DNA of 64,000 bases from Paramecium sonneborni (lineage: Eukaryota; Ciliophora; Oligohymenophorea; Peniculida; Parameciidae): the NCBI GenBank assembly GCA_905182985.1, contig CAJJDN010000021.1, positions 310,001-374,000 of the forward strand, written 5' to 3'. Positions 17,105-28,199 of this stretch are shown here, piece by piece. Positions within the stretch are counted from its first letter, which is position 1, and each line of letters begins with the position of its first letter. Made by a program: the position numbers and the translations under genes. The notes beneath the pieces were generated by a model. The model saw only the letters and a program-made list of their open reading frames with translations. It was not told the DNA's origin and did no database searches.

Positions 17105-19481
17105 TCATAATATTTATTCTAAAAAGTAATTACTATCATTCTACTCAGTTAATAGTTATTGATATTTGTTCAACACTTTATTCCAATCATCTTCTAACAG
17201 TACATTAACTTACTATCTTAATTGTAGTTTGTCATAATCTCGGCCAAAATAAATAATAATAATATCATCATGGGCTTTGATTGCAACATTCTCGTACTTC
17301 CAACAAGCGAATATTATGACTTTTTTGTATCTCATAATAGCAACTCCGTCTTTGGTTAAATATCGATTATTTCCTATAGTAATTAAATTAGGATGAGCAA
17401 AATACTTATCAGCAATTGAGCTTATTAATGTAGTATTACAAATTCCTTTTGGTTTTGGAATCAATTAGAATGTTTTATCTATGTAGGAAGCATTTTCGAC
17501 TTTTCCAATTAGTGGAACAAATTCATAGTAATTTTCTCTCAGAATCCCTAAACTCACTCTATCATTTGCTGAATTAATATTTTTAATAAAATTATGAAAT
17601 GTTCGACTTGCTCTTACTATAGCTAAGTCTTATTTCATATTTTTACTTCCATCTAAAATAAATATCCAATCTTTTGCAATTGGCTGAAATTGTATTAAAA
17701 AATCATTAATTTTGATTAAAGATTTATTGTTATATTAAAATATTGCTTTCAACATGATTAAAGCTTATAATCTATCTCTACTACTAAATTTACCATTCAC
17801 ACATAAAGATTTTATAAGTAATTATGCTGCCTCTAGTTTTATATTTTTCTTATAAAGAATTAATCCATGATATAAATATAGTTTTTATTCTAGTAATGAT
17901 ATATGTCCTAATTCCCTATCATCATTTTATTACTAAATCTTATTATATTATTCATAAGCAATCTTAATTAAATCTTCACTTTTATTCATTTATCCATTTT
18001 ATAAATATCCAATAATCAATTTTAAAGTAATATATAATTACTTCTACTTTGTCTTATTTAAATGAAATTACATTATTTCCTAACAATACTCATAAGTTTT
18101 TATGGTGTCTCTCCATAATTGATTAATTAGGAACTCTATCTCCTTTTCATTAACTGTTTCAATATTGTGAATTATTATATTATTTTTGAAATCATGAGTC
18201 CCCAAAAATTATTATCGAATTGTAAACATTATATCATTTAATTTTTAAAGGTCATTTACATTTCTTTTAGCATTCCCTTTTATTTTAATAATCTTTTCAA
18301 TTTCTTCCTATTCTTCATCTTTATCCTAATTAAATACTGAAACAGCCTTTTATCTCGTAGCATGTGTATTCTCAATTTATGTATACATCATATTTTCTAC
18401 ATTAAATAATGATTTTCGTTATGTTTTATCAGTAAATAATAATTCTTAAAGTTCTAAAATCTCAGATAGTAAAAATTCACCCAAAGCTTCACATAGATTA
18501 AAACATCGATTAAAAACAATTTTACTTAAGTTTTAATATTCTTAATCAACAATTAATTCATCTTCATGAATTCCAACACTTGAATATTTATGTTTGTATT
18601 TTTCCCATTCATTTTATATACATATTATAGCTTCTTTAAAACAAAAGATGGCTTCTTAAAATCTCCTATTTCTTATATGAATAACTCCCATATTATTTTA
18701 AATGACACCTGCACCTAATTTATTACCATTTTCTAAATAAAATTGATTAGCAACTGCATATCCAATGATTGCTTAACCATCATTACCTTATATGAATGCT
18801 TCATTTGCAATTTTGACTATTCCAATAAAATCATATACACTTCTTAATAATAATATCATTTCATCAGGAATTAATTTAGAAGATTCTCCTTATAATCTTT
18901 CTGAAAAATATTCATCAATGTTATTTTGATCTATATTTCTTAAAGAATGTGTTAACTCATCTATTGGAGAAGCTACTATTAATGCAATTGATTTTGCATA
19001 ATAATTTATGGCAGCAATAATTAAGACAAATTCTATTCCTGCCAAAGATAATGTTATTTATAATATTTTACTATTATCTGATTTCAATGCTTTATTCATT
19101 ATATTGTTACTCTAAATAAATTCTTAAAAATATGATTAAAACATAATTTAATCTGTAAGATTTCCTGATTGATGATATACTATTGTGCAAATTAAAATCT
19201 CATTTGAAAGGATGTAATATTAAGCACCATCACTATATATCTAGATATTGGAATCAATTTAGTTAGGCAAAGCACTATTACAAAGCAGCGCTACTCTATA
19301 ATATATAGAATCTACTATAATATGGAGAAGTTGAGTTTATTGATATTTTCAATTCACTTATACTATCATTTACTTTATATAACTCTACAAACCAGGAATA
19401 GAATGCCATAAAGAATATTAGCACTATGCAAATTATAAGAGGAGCTACAAAAAGTATACGAATTTATTTCGTAAAAATCAT
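17105..19481 (-). CDS. Membrane protein with Cache-like, TPR-like and VWA-like regions, 783 aa
   Basis: One 25-nt intron near the 5' end; the rest is a single long exon. Order of parts: membrane segment (residues about 9-30), an extracytoplasmic region of about 100 residues resembling a small sensory (Cache-like) domain, a second membrane segment (about 133-155, ITLSLAGIEFVLIIAA), a HAMP-like start (ASPIDELTHSLRNID), helical repeats that look like TPRs (IQGNDGQAIIGYAVANQF, IRNRRFQEAIFCFKEAI), a charged linker and a von Willebrand A-like domain from about 595 (DWIFILDGSKNM). The MIDAS motif D-x-S-x-S appears as DGSKN, so metal binding may be lost. This suggests a two-pass receptor with an intracellular adhesion/ATPase-type scaffold. 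Starts about 170 bp from the divergent SAM-FHA gene, with which it may share a promoter region. Confidence 0.75.
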
Positions 19482-19650
19482 TATCTAAAATAATTATTAT
19501 CTTTATAAACTGTGTTTTATATAACACCCTAATGTTAAAATTATTTAGTTGTCATATTTATCTTTATCAAACAAATTGATCTATAGAATATATATTCATC
19601 TATTCAAATTACACATTCTTTTCATTTTTATATATTATTATAAATTTAAT

Positions 19651-20807
19651 ATGGATTATGATGATTTATACAAGGTCTTACCAAAAGACCCTAAAAAATG
19701 GAAACTTGATGATGTTACTATTTGGTTGAAATTTATTGGATTATAAGATTTAGATGTTAATTTTAGATAAAATTCTGTGGATGGAGCATTATTAAGTACC
19801 TTAGATGATAATGATTTAAAAGAAATGGGAATTGCTGAATCTTCATTGAAAATTAAAAAATTAGTCTAATGTAATCAATATCTATAATTAAAGGGATTAA
19901 AATTGGTTTCAAAGAATATTCTGAATATTTGAAATCATTGGAAAAAGATTAAAATTTTGATTCTCAAAAATAAATTTTTAACTAGTATCAAGAAGAAAAC
20001 GATACATCTAATAATCTAGTTGTTTCAAATTAATTTAAAAGAAGCTCAATTAAAGCTGCAAATTTTGAAGATTAAGTATAGAGTATTTAGTCATTCAAAT
20101 AAAATATTCAAGAAGTTAATAATGATGTACATGAAATTATTAAGACAACCCAAATAAAAAATGAATGTATGGCTTATCTATTTAATATAAATAATGGGAA
20201 TTAGAAAATTTAAATTTAGAAAGAAGGGATTACAATAGGAAGAAATCCAGATAATTCATTAGTACTAAAAGAGGATTATGTTAGTAGATAACATTGTAAG
20301 ATATTTCATAAAGAAATTAATGGATACTTTTATTTATAAGATTTAGGATCTTCTTCTGGAACATTTGTTTAATTAAGCAATCCAACTTTATTAAAGGAAG
20401 GATTGATTCTTCATATGGGTTTGGAATAGTTTTTGATATCAAAAATAAAAATATAAGGAAATAAATGCTAGGTTTTTATTAAAATATTGGAGGGAATAAT
20501 GGAGAATAAAACTCTTGATTTTGAAATAACTTAAGATTAAACAGCTTTAATTTTTGGAAGATAAATGTCTACATTTGCAGAGGACACTGTATATATATAT
20601 TGAAATATATTTAAATAGCATTTAAGTGGTTAACATGCATAATTCACATATTAATAAGAAGGATTAGTAGTTGAAGATTTAGATAGTAGAAATGGAACTT
20701 GGTTAAGATTAAGTCCTCCACATAAATAAAGTGAGCCTATTAAACTTATTGATGGAAGAAGGTTTAGATTAGCATTTGAATAGTTTTTTGAATTTCATAC
20801 AAATTGA
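19651..20807 (+). CDS. SAM-FHA-FHA protein, 367 aa
   Basis: Likely phosphothreonine-binding adaptor. Two introns (19871-19893 and 20589-20618). Residues about 14-75 form a SAM domain (KWKLDDVTIWLKFIGL ... DNDLKEMGI). After a Gln/Asn-rich linker come two FHA domains: the first with GRNPDNS near 188, SRQHCKI near 205 and DLGSSSGTF near 225; the second with IFGRQMS near 293, LSGQHAQ near 306 and DLDSRNGTW near 326. These G-R, S-x-x-H and N-G signatures are the phosphopeptide-binding residues of FHA domains. No catalytic domain. I chose the ATG at 19651 because the SAM domain begins right after it; an in-frame ATG at 19549 would add 34 hydrophobic residues not needed by the fold. Confidence 0.9.
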
Positions 20808-20894
20808 ATTTGCATTTATGATATTAAAATAATATTGCATTATATAAATAAACATAAATAAATTACTTTTTTATCAAAATTTTTTTGTGAATAA

Positions 20895-21535
20895 ATGATT
20901 TAAAATGAAATAGCAGAATGTATGAAAAAAATGACATCTTATCTTGATTTGAATGGTTATAAGAAATTCAAGCTTTTTTAAGCATAGCCTAATTATTTTG
21001 ATTTAAATTATGAGGAAAGAAAAGATTTATTATAAGCTCCCTCTGTAGATTATTTATGTAAATCAATTATAATGGAAAATACAAAATATGATGATTCATA
21101 TCCTGATAATGAAGTTAATCCTAAATACATATGTGTTGTGGTTCAATATATTACAAAATTGTAAGGAGAGAAGGTATATGATTTAAGAACATTATTAGAT
21201 TAATAAATATTTTAAATAGTTATAGAATTAGAAATATCCTGATAAATAAATTTCTAGAAATAAATTACATTTTAGATTAACATCTGATGAAGTATAACAA
21301 TTGTTTATTAAATTAGATGTCATAAAAATTAAGTGGATATTAATTTAATGCAATAACACCTTTTAATATGGTATAAAATATGCCTCTGTTGATTTCTGAT
21401 AGAATACTAAATTTAGAATATATATGGTTTGGAGGGGGACACACAGATGTTAAATTAAGAATGGATGTTAAAGAAATGTGCAATTTATATCCAAATAAAG
21501 TTTATTATTCAGATATCATTATGTCACAATAATGA
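20895..21535 (+). CDS. YbaK/aminoacyl-tRNA deacylase-like protein, 196 aa
   Basis: Two 25-nt introns give 197 codons. The C-terminal half reads FNAITPFNM, PLLISDRILNLEYIWFGGGH and DVKLRMDVKEM, matching the YbaK/ProX fold that hydrolyses mischarged aminoacyl-tRNAs (the GGG turn and the preceding 'P.l.d..l' strand). The N-terminal half (about 100 residues) is a helical extension. Function as a deacylase is inferred from this short similarity; some eukaryotic members have lost activity. It ends 38 bp from the convergent IFT81 gene. Confidence 0.65.
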
Positions 21536-21573
21536 TAGATGAAAATCTAAATATTTTAATATTTGATAATCAA

Positions 21574-23728
21574 TCAACCAATAACTAATCTATTAGCACC
21601 TGCTTTCATTTATTATTTTTGTCCTTATTCGTTTGACAATTATTAGAACTTAACATTCAAAATCTTTTTTAAATCACTAAAATAATTCATCTAAGAAATT
21701 AAAATATAAGAATTACTTGTCTTAATGAAGGTTCATAGTTTTCTTTAACAAGTTCCCTTTATTATTTAAGATTTTTAATATTCTCTTCTAATTTTAAAAT
21801 TCTCTATTGAAGCATTTCAGCATTTGATTTAGATTAAGATGATAATTATTTACCACCTTTACTATATTCAGACTTAAATAATATAATAATTTTACTTCAT
21901 CATTTAATCTTTAGATTTTAATTTCCAAAATTTCAGAATTGTATTTATTAAGTCTTATTTTTCTATCCAATCCATAAACCTCATCTCTAAGCTTTTTAAC
22001 TTCATTAACTAATGAACTTTAATCACTTTCAACTCCTAACATAATTCTATCGAATTCTTATTTCTTTTATTTATGTTCTTATTCTAATTCCTAAGTACAT
22101 TAGTATAATATATACAGAATATTATTATCTAATAGTCTTTATTTCTGCTAATTGTTCTTATATTAAAGGTCTTTTGAGTTTAATTTAAGCTTAAATTTCA
22201 TTAACAATCTTTGAAATTTCTTCTAATGTTTATCCTTTTTTTAAATTAATTTATTAATTTTCTTCTGATAATTTTTCTAAGCCCTCTTTTTTTTTACTAT
22301 ATCCAACAATGCCATGAGTTTTTTCTAATTCTTATTATTACTTAAGTAATTCATTTTTTTATTTTTTTAAAATCAATTCAGTTCTTTCTAGAATGGCTCT
22401 TTCTGCTTATAATCCTTTTAATTCATCTTTCAATTTTTAATATAAAAATTTCTTATCTTTTAATTAATTAGCATATTCTTTAAATTCACCTTTAGTTTTA
22501 TAATTTGGCCCTCTTTCTTTAGCAATTTATTCTTCTTTTTTAAAAACTTCTTTTTCAATTAATTATTATTCTTCTTCTACTTTTTTGATATCATCAACAG
22601 CTCTTTCTTTTTTTTTAGCAACTAATTATGCTTGTTATTTATAAATGGTTAATTTATCATCTTCAGGCTTAGCTTCTCTTTTTAATTTATCTTCCATTTA
22701 ATTAACAGCTCTTCTTAAAGCCATTAAAGTATTTTCTAAATTATTTAATTCATTTAATGTAATAGGTGGTTCTGCAAGTAATCTCTCAATTTATTCTAAT
22801 TTTTTTCTTCTTTCTTTTAAATCAAATCCTAATCTATCTTTACTAATTTCTCTATTTCTTTTTACTTCATTCCTTAAAGCCATTAACATTTATTCTGGTG
22901 AATTATCAGGAGCTAATGATTTCTAAGCATCTATCAATCTTTATTATGCCTACAATAATATTTAATCTGTTTAATCAAGTTACATTCTTTATTATCTTAA
23001 TTTATCTTATAATCTAGCTTCTTCTTCTTATTCTCTTCTCAACATATTTGTTACTTCTAATAATTCATTAAAATTTGGTTTTGAAGAAACCTTACTCTTA
23101 AAATTGCTAATCTTATTTAATAATTATTCTCTCTCTTATTCAAATTAAGTAATATCCTTCTTAAGTTCATCTGGATTCATAGATTATGATTACACTTATT
23201 CTAATGATTGATGATGTACTTAAAATTAAGCTTATAAATCTTTTATCTAATCTACACAAGTCTTAATATCATTATCCATTTAAAATTCATCAGGTACAAA
23301 TACTGGTACTAAATACTTAGCTAAATATGCTCTTTTTTCTAATTCTGGATATCTTGTTAATAAATAATGAAAAATTGGATAAATAACTTTCTTATCCGCT
23401 GCCAACACTGATTATGACCATTTATCATCAAATTACCCTGGATAATTTAGAATTCGTAAATACTCAGTTATTTTATAGATTATAGTTTCTTAGTTATCTA
23501 CTTTCACATCAATTGTCCATCTAGAATCTAAATGTGTAAATATTTTATTTAACTGTTCCAAGAATTCAAACCTAAAATAATTTTCAATATTTATTACTAA
23601 TTCTGTTCATCAAATGATACTAAACTAAAATTCTCATTAAATTTATTGTTTAAGATTGCTACAATCTCTTTAATATCATCTGTATTGATTACTGTTTTTA
23701 CTTATTATTCTCCAGAATAAGATGCCAT
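21574..23728 (-). CDS. IFT81: Intraflagellar transport protein IFT81
   Basis: Subunit of the IFT-B complex that carries tubulin along cilia. 684 aa with four introns (23572-23597, 22091-22115, 21873-21895, 21691-21716); known IFT81 proteins are about 675 aa. The N-terminal 130 residues match the calponin-homology-like tubulin-binding domain (FSLVSFDEQ, FEFLEQLNKIF, KVIYPIFHYLL, KRAYLAKYLVPVFVP). The rest is nearly continuous coiled coil, including ERGPNYKTKGEFKEYANQLK, which is diagnostic of IFT81, and ends with LSNEQGQKQQMKAGANRLV. Expected partner is IFT74, which is not in this window. Confidence 0.92.
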
Positions 23729-24050
23729 TTTTTAATTATATTTATAATATTCAAAATCTCAATTTATGAATTATTTCTACTCTATTAAATTATTTTTATT
23801 ATTCTTATAATAAATGTTATTAACACTCATTCATCTTTAAATTATCTCTAATTCTTTTTTATATTTTTTGATTACTTTATTTTAAAGATCATAAATATAT
23901 TTTGTAATTCCCTCTAATCTTATTTCACTCTAAAAATAAAAGTATTATCTAAAAATATAATCTCTTCATTGATTTCCAATTCAAAGAATTTATTTACATA
24001 ATTTCAACACTTATTTTTATTATTATTTTAATTCACTAATAATTATAATA
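23729..24050. other. Divergent intergenic region, 322 bp
   Basis: Lies between the divergent starts of IFT81 and the CAP/SCP gene and so probably holds both promoters. No reading frame or defined element is recognisable. Confidence 0.5.
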
Positions 24051-24816
24051 ATGAAATTCGTTTTAATTGTGTTTTTAGCATTTGCTTATGCTAAAGTAGG
24101 ATGTGATACTGATAACAAGGAAAGAGTAAAAGAACGTGGAATGTCAAAAAAGAAGGAAGATGAATTATTAGAATTACATAATGAACATAGAAATGATGTT
24201 GCTACAGGGAAATAAAAAAACTGGTAAGGTAAATTTTAAACAGCTTCAAATATGAATTATGTTAAATGGGATCATTAATTAGCTAAATTTGCATAAGACT
24301 GTACAGATAAATGTCCATCCAATTTTAAAATTGATTGTTCAGTTCCTCCTCATTATGGTTTTGTAGCATATTTAGGTGATGTTGAAAATGGTGGAGCTGA
24401 TTGGACAGCAAAGAAAGTATTTAAGAAATGGGCTTAATATGAAGATCATGCAAGATAAATTGAAACAGCTTAAGTACAATTCTTTGGATGTGGAAGATCA
24501 TAAGTTAGTAGAAAAAATGGGATGAGTGATGAAATTGTTGTTTGCGTTTACAATAGAGTATTATAAATTATTTATATATTAGAAACCTAATTTACATGGT
24601 GATGTCTATAAGGCTGGAGTAGCAGGATAAGAATGTTTACATGGACGTAAAAGAGGATACTAAGGTTTATGTAAACATAGTGCCACTGATATGAGTGTCT
24701 TGAATTTCAAACATCAAAAAAAACATGATGAATACAAATATAATCATTCAGAAGAAAAACATCACAAAAATCATAAGCATCACAAACATAGTGAAATTCA
24801 TTAAAAATCTTTTTGA
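24051..24816 (+). CDS. Secreted CAP/SCP-domain protein, 246 aa
   Basis: Signal peptide MKFVLIVFLAFAYAKV then a CAP (SCP/PR-1) domain: HNEHRNDVA near residue 45, MNYVKWDHQLAKFAQ, ENGGADWTAKKVFKKW and a Cys-Gly-Cys-like AQVQFFGCGRS. Several cysteines fit the disulphide-linked fold. One intron at 24558-24582 (25 nt). The C-terminus is strikingly His/Lys-rich (KHHKNHKHHKH), suggesting metal or polyanion binding. Probably secreted or in the secretory pathway; CAP proteins are often extracellular, but substrate or partner is unknown. Confidence 0.85.
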
Positions 24817-24981
24817 ATAAATAAATAATATTTAACTAATTTATTAATATATTTTATATGATCATCATATCATTACTTATTTTATTTATCTGTATATTTT
24901 ATTTTAATTTTCTTATCTTAAAATCATTCATTTTAATTTACTTAATTGACGTGTATTAATTTTAATTTATAAATATTTACA

Positions 24982-25480
24982 ATGTACTTTTTGGATGATT
25001 CTAAGAGTATGTCATTAAACACAATATTAGAAATCTAGAAATTGGAATGGGATTTCTCACTGTTAGTCTTATCCTCTTTGTTTTAGGCATTATGCTTTTC
25101 TTAGATCGTGCACTTATTGTTATGGGAAATTTATCATTTTTAATTGGATTATTTTTGCTCATTGGAATTAAAAGCACATTGCATTTCTTTTTGAAAAAAG
25201 GTAATCAATTCTAATATTTAAAGGCAAACTTAAGGGAAGCATTTTCTTCTTTTTAGGTTTCTTTGTTATAATTTCTTGAAAACTTACAATTATTGGATTC
25301 CCATTATAAATTTATGGTCTCTTCTAAATGTTTAAATCATTCTTACCCTTCTTATATGATAGTGCTACTAAATTTCCTATTATTGGTAGATATTTAAGTA
25401 TTTTAATTCAATATTCTAAAGGAAATCCTTAATTGAAAAAAATGGTTGATGATGTCTCAGCAAAGGGTCCAATGGTTTGA
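24982..25480 (+). CDS. GOT1-like vesicle transport membrane protein with in-frame TGA
   Basis: Four-pass Golgi/ER membrane protein of the GOT1 family. Removing a 32-nt intron after DDSK and a 23-nt intron leaves KKIGMGFLT then LGIMLFLDRALIVMGNLSFL, LIGIKSTLHFF and the C-terminal IYGLFQMF...FPIIGRYL, all aligning with GOT1/GOLT1 proteins. The expected length is about 147 aa. A TGA at 25277-25279 falls inside the conserved third hydrophobic stretch, where relatives have a Gly-Trp pair; no GT-AG intron can remove it, and the same frame then continues to TGA at 25478-25480. A TGG changed to TGA would explain it; sequencing error, a pseudogene or readthrough are alternatives. A 59-bp copy of the 3' end at 26625-26683 is an assembly repeat. 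Confidence 0.7.
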
Positions 25481-25595
25481 ATTATATAATATAATTTTTA
25501 TTTAATCCTGATAATTCCCTAAGCTCCTTTTTTATTTAAATATATTTAAGCTCCTTGTATCACAATTTATTTATTAATTCAAATAAAATCCATAA

Positions 25596-26043
25596 ATGAT
25601 TAATTAAGAATGTGATACAAAAATTAAGTAAATAGCCATTAAGAGTGCTTTAAAAAAAGAACTACCTAATGAAGAATAAAGTATTTTATTTACTGACCAA
25701 TAAAGTGTTTAGACGTTACGATAGAAAAGGTAGATAAATTGCTTTTGGTTCTAAATATGAAGTTACAATAGATGAACATGTTCAATTTTTATAAGCTATC
25801 CCTCGGATTTCTACTCCAGGTGATACAACCAAATCTCCATTAGGAATACCTTTAAACTAAAGATCACCAAGAAGCAAATCTCCTTTAATGGACAAAGCTG
25901 AAACTGCCACTCCAATTTAGAATTCTTCAAAAAAATTGGAATTTACATAAAAAGAAGAAGAATCTTTGAAAAAATTAGAAATCAATTATCAAAAATAAAA
26001 AAAGCTTAGTAAAGAATCAAAATAATGCTGTATAATCTGGTGA
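25596..26043 (+). CDS. Basic Ser/Pro-rich protein with CaaX-like end, 140 aa
   Basis: ATG at 25596; one 25-nt intron (GTATT...TAAAG) that starts inside codon 28; TGA at 26041-26043. The middle is Ser/Pro-rich with SPLG, RSPRSKSPL motifs (possible proline-directed phosphorylation sites), then a Lys/Glu-rich helix and the terminus KQCCIIW. The last four residues CIIW fit a CaaX box and the preceding Cys could be palmitoylated, so membrane attachment is possible. An identical second copy at 26827-27274 is from the contig overlap. Not recognised as a known family. Confidence 0.65.
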
Positions 26044-26714
26044 AATATATATAAATGAGTGATATTATTATTTATACAAAACTAATTATATGTTGATAAA
26101 TTATCATTTTACAATTATTATCATGGTTTTTAGTAAAATTTATTAGATCATATTAACAAAACATTACTATTCCTAGATCTTATGAATATTCAAACCTATC
26201 TTTTCTGTTTGAAATCATAAATAAAGTTTATTTTTTCATTTTAAAAGAAAAACAAAGAGTATTAATTCAACAATTATAAATTATAATATAATGTAAATAA
26301 TTAAGAAGTTAAATTAAATTAACTATCTAAAAAAAATAAATATAGGGTTATATTACTAAAGAGTTATAAAAATCAGATGGAAATTATTGGAAGACCTATG
26401 GTTTTTGTATAATTTTATTAGTAAAAAAGTTACTTAAACTTAAAATTGATTGAAAATTATTTTGGAAAGCTAAAAAATAATAAATTATTCATTCTAAAAT
26501 TGATACTAATTCTTTAACATTTGAAAGATCTAAAAAAAGTTACTCTATTTAAATTAGTTAGGAAATGCATTCTTCAGTTTCAAATTACTTTGAAATTTTA
26601 TTTTTGTCTCTGGAATTCTAAGTNGAAATCCTTAATTGAAAAAAATGGTTGATGATGTCTCAGCAAAGGGTCCAATGGTTTGAATTATATAATATAATTT
26701 TTATTTAATCCTGA

Positions 26715-26742
26715 TATAATATAAATTTATTAAAGATCTCTG
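26715..26742. mobile_element. Retained IES candidate, 28 bp
   Basis: Sequence present only in the second copy of the overlap. It is bounded by TA at both ends (TA at 26715-26716 and 26743-26744) and its absence at 25512-25513 leaves one TA, which is how Paramecium internal eliminated sequences are removed. Length 28 bp is the commonest Paramecium IES size class. The right end read inward is TACAGAGA, close to the IES consensus TAYAGYNR; the left end is weaker. Sits between genes. Confidence 0.8.
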
Positions 26743-27466
26743 TAATTCCCTAAGCTCCTTTTTTATTTAAATATATTTAAGCTCCTTGTATCACAATTTA
26801 TTTATTAATTCAAATAAAATCCATAAATGATTAATTAAGAATGTGATACAAAAATTAAGTAAATAGCCATTAAGAGTGCTTTAAAAAAAGAACTACCTAA
26901 TGAAGAATAAAGTATTTTATTTACTGACCAATAAAGTGTTTAGACGTTACGATAGAAAAGGTAGATAAATTGCTTTTGGTTCTAAATATGAAGTTACAAT
27001 AGATGAACATGTTCAATTTTTATAAGCTATCCCTCGGATTTCTACTCCAGGTGATACAACCAAATCTCCATTAGGAATACCTTTAAACTAAAGATCACCA
27101 AGAAGCAAATCTCCTTTAATGGACAAAGCTGAAACTGCCACTCCAATTTAGAATTCTTCAAAAAAATTGGAATTTACATAAAAAGAAGAAGAATCTTTGA
27201 AAAAATTAGAAATCAATTATCAAAAATAAAAAAAGCTTAGTAAAGAATCAAAATAATGCTGTATAATCTGGTGAAATATATATAAATGAGTGATATTATT
27301 ATTTATACAAAACTAATTATATGTTGATAAATTATCATTTTACAATTATTATCATGGTTTTTAGTAAAATTTATTAGATCATATTAACAAAACATTACTA
27401 TTCCTAGATCTTATGAATATTCAAACCTATCTTTTCTGTTTGAAATCATAAATAAAGTTTATTTTT

Positions 27467-28045
27467 TCATTTTAAAAGAAAAACAAAGAGTATTAATTCA
27501 ACAATTATAAATTATAATATAATGTAAATAATTAAGAAGTTAAATTAAATTAACTATCTAAAAAAAATAAATATAGGGTTATATTACTAAAGAGTTATAA
27601 AAATCAGATGGAAATTATTGGAAGACCTATGGTTTTTGTATAATTTTATTAGTAAAAAAGTTACTTAAACTTAAAATTGATTGAAAATTATTTTGGAAAG
27701 CTAAAAAATAATAAATTATTCATTCTAAAATTGATACTAATTCTTTAACATTTGAAAGATCTAAAAAAAGTTACTCTATTTAAATTAGTTAGGAAATGCA
27801 TTCTTCAGTTTCAAATTACTTTGAAATTTTATTTTTGTCTCTGGAATTCTAAGTACTTCTTCTTTTATTTTTTCTTTTCTTTCTAAATAAGGTATTCTTT
27901 AAACTTATATGATTCTGCCTGAAATTTAGACAGAAGTAGTGCAAATTTGATTTAATTTTTAACAAATTTCATCAAGTAAATGTTCGGATTTATGAGGAGG
28001 GGATTCAGAAATTTCGTTTTTGGTCTACTATGAGTTTATTTGCAT
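27467..28045 (-). CDS. Hypothetical protein, 192 aa or shorter
   Basis: TGA-free frame from ATG at 28045 to 27467-27469. The first 100 residues are hydrophilic and protein-like (ESPPHKSEHLLDE, ERKEKIKEEVLRIPETK); the last 80 are rich in Ile, Phe and Gln and look like intergenic DNA, so the real gene may end earlier through an intron I could not place. Its 3' part is repeated in 26236-26623. No recognised domain. Confidence 0.45.
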
Positions 28046-28199
28046 TCAATAAAAGAAATATTCTTTAGTTATATTAAAATTACTTAATATATTTATTTAT
28101 AATACCGTTTTAGAAAATTTTTTACCAATATGAGTATATTTTATTTGAATTTACTATAATTTTCATCAGTTTTAATTGACATAAAATAAAATAGTATGT

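Larger units (their letters stand above)
25422..27854. repeat. Unmerged contig overlap around the N at 26624
   Basis: Bases 25422-26623 and 26625-27854 match throughout except for a 28-bp TA-bounded insertion present only in the second copy (26715-26742). Both copies include the end of the GOT1-like gene and the whole 140-aa gene, so that gene is probably single-copy. Confidence 0.9.
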
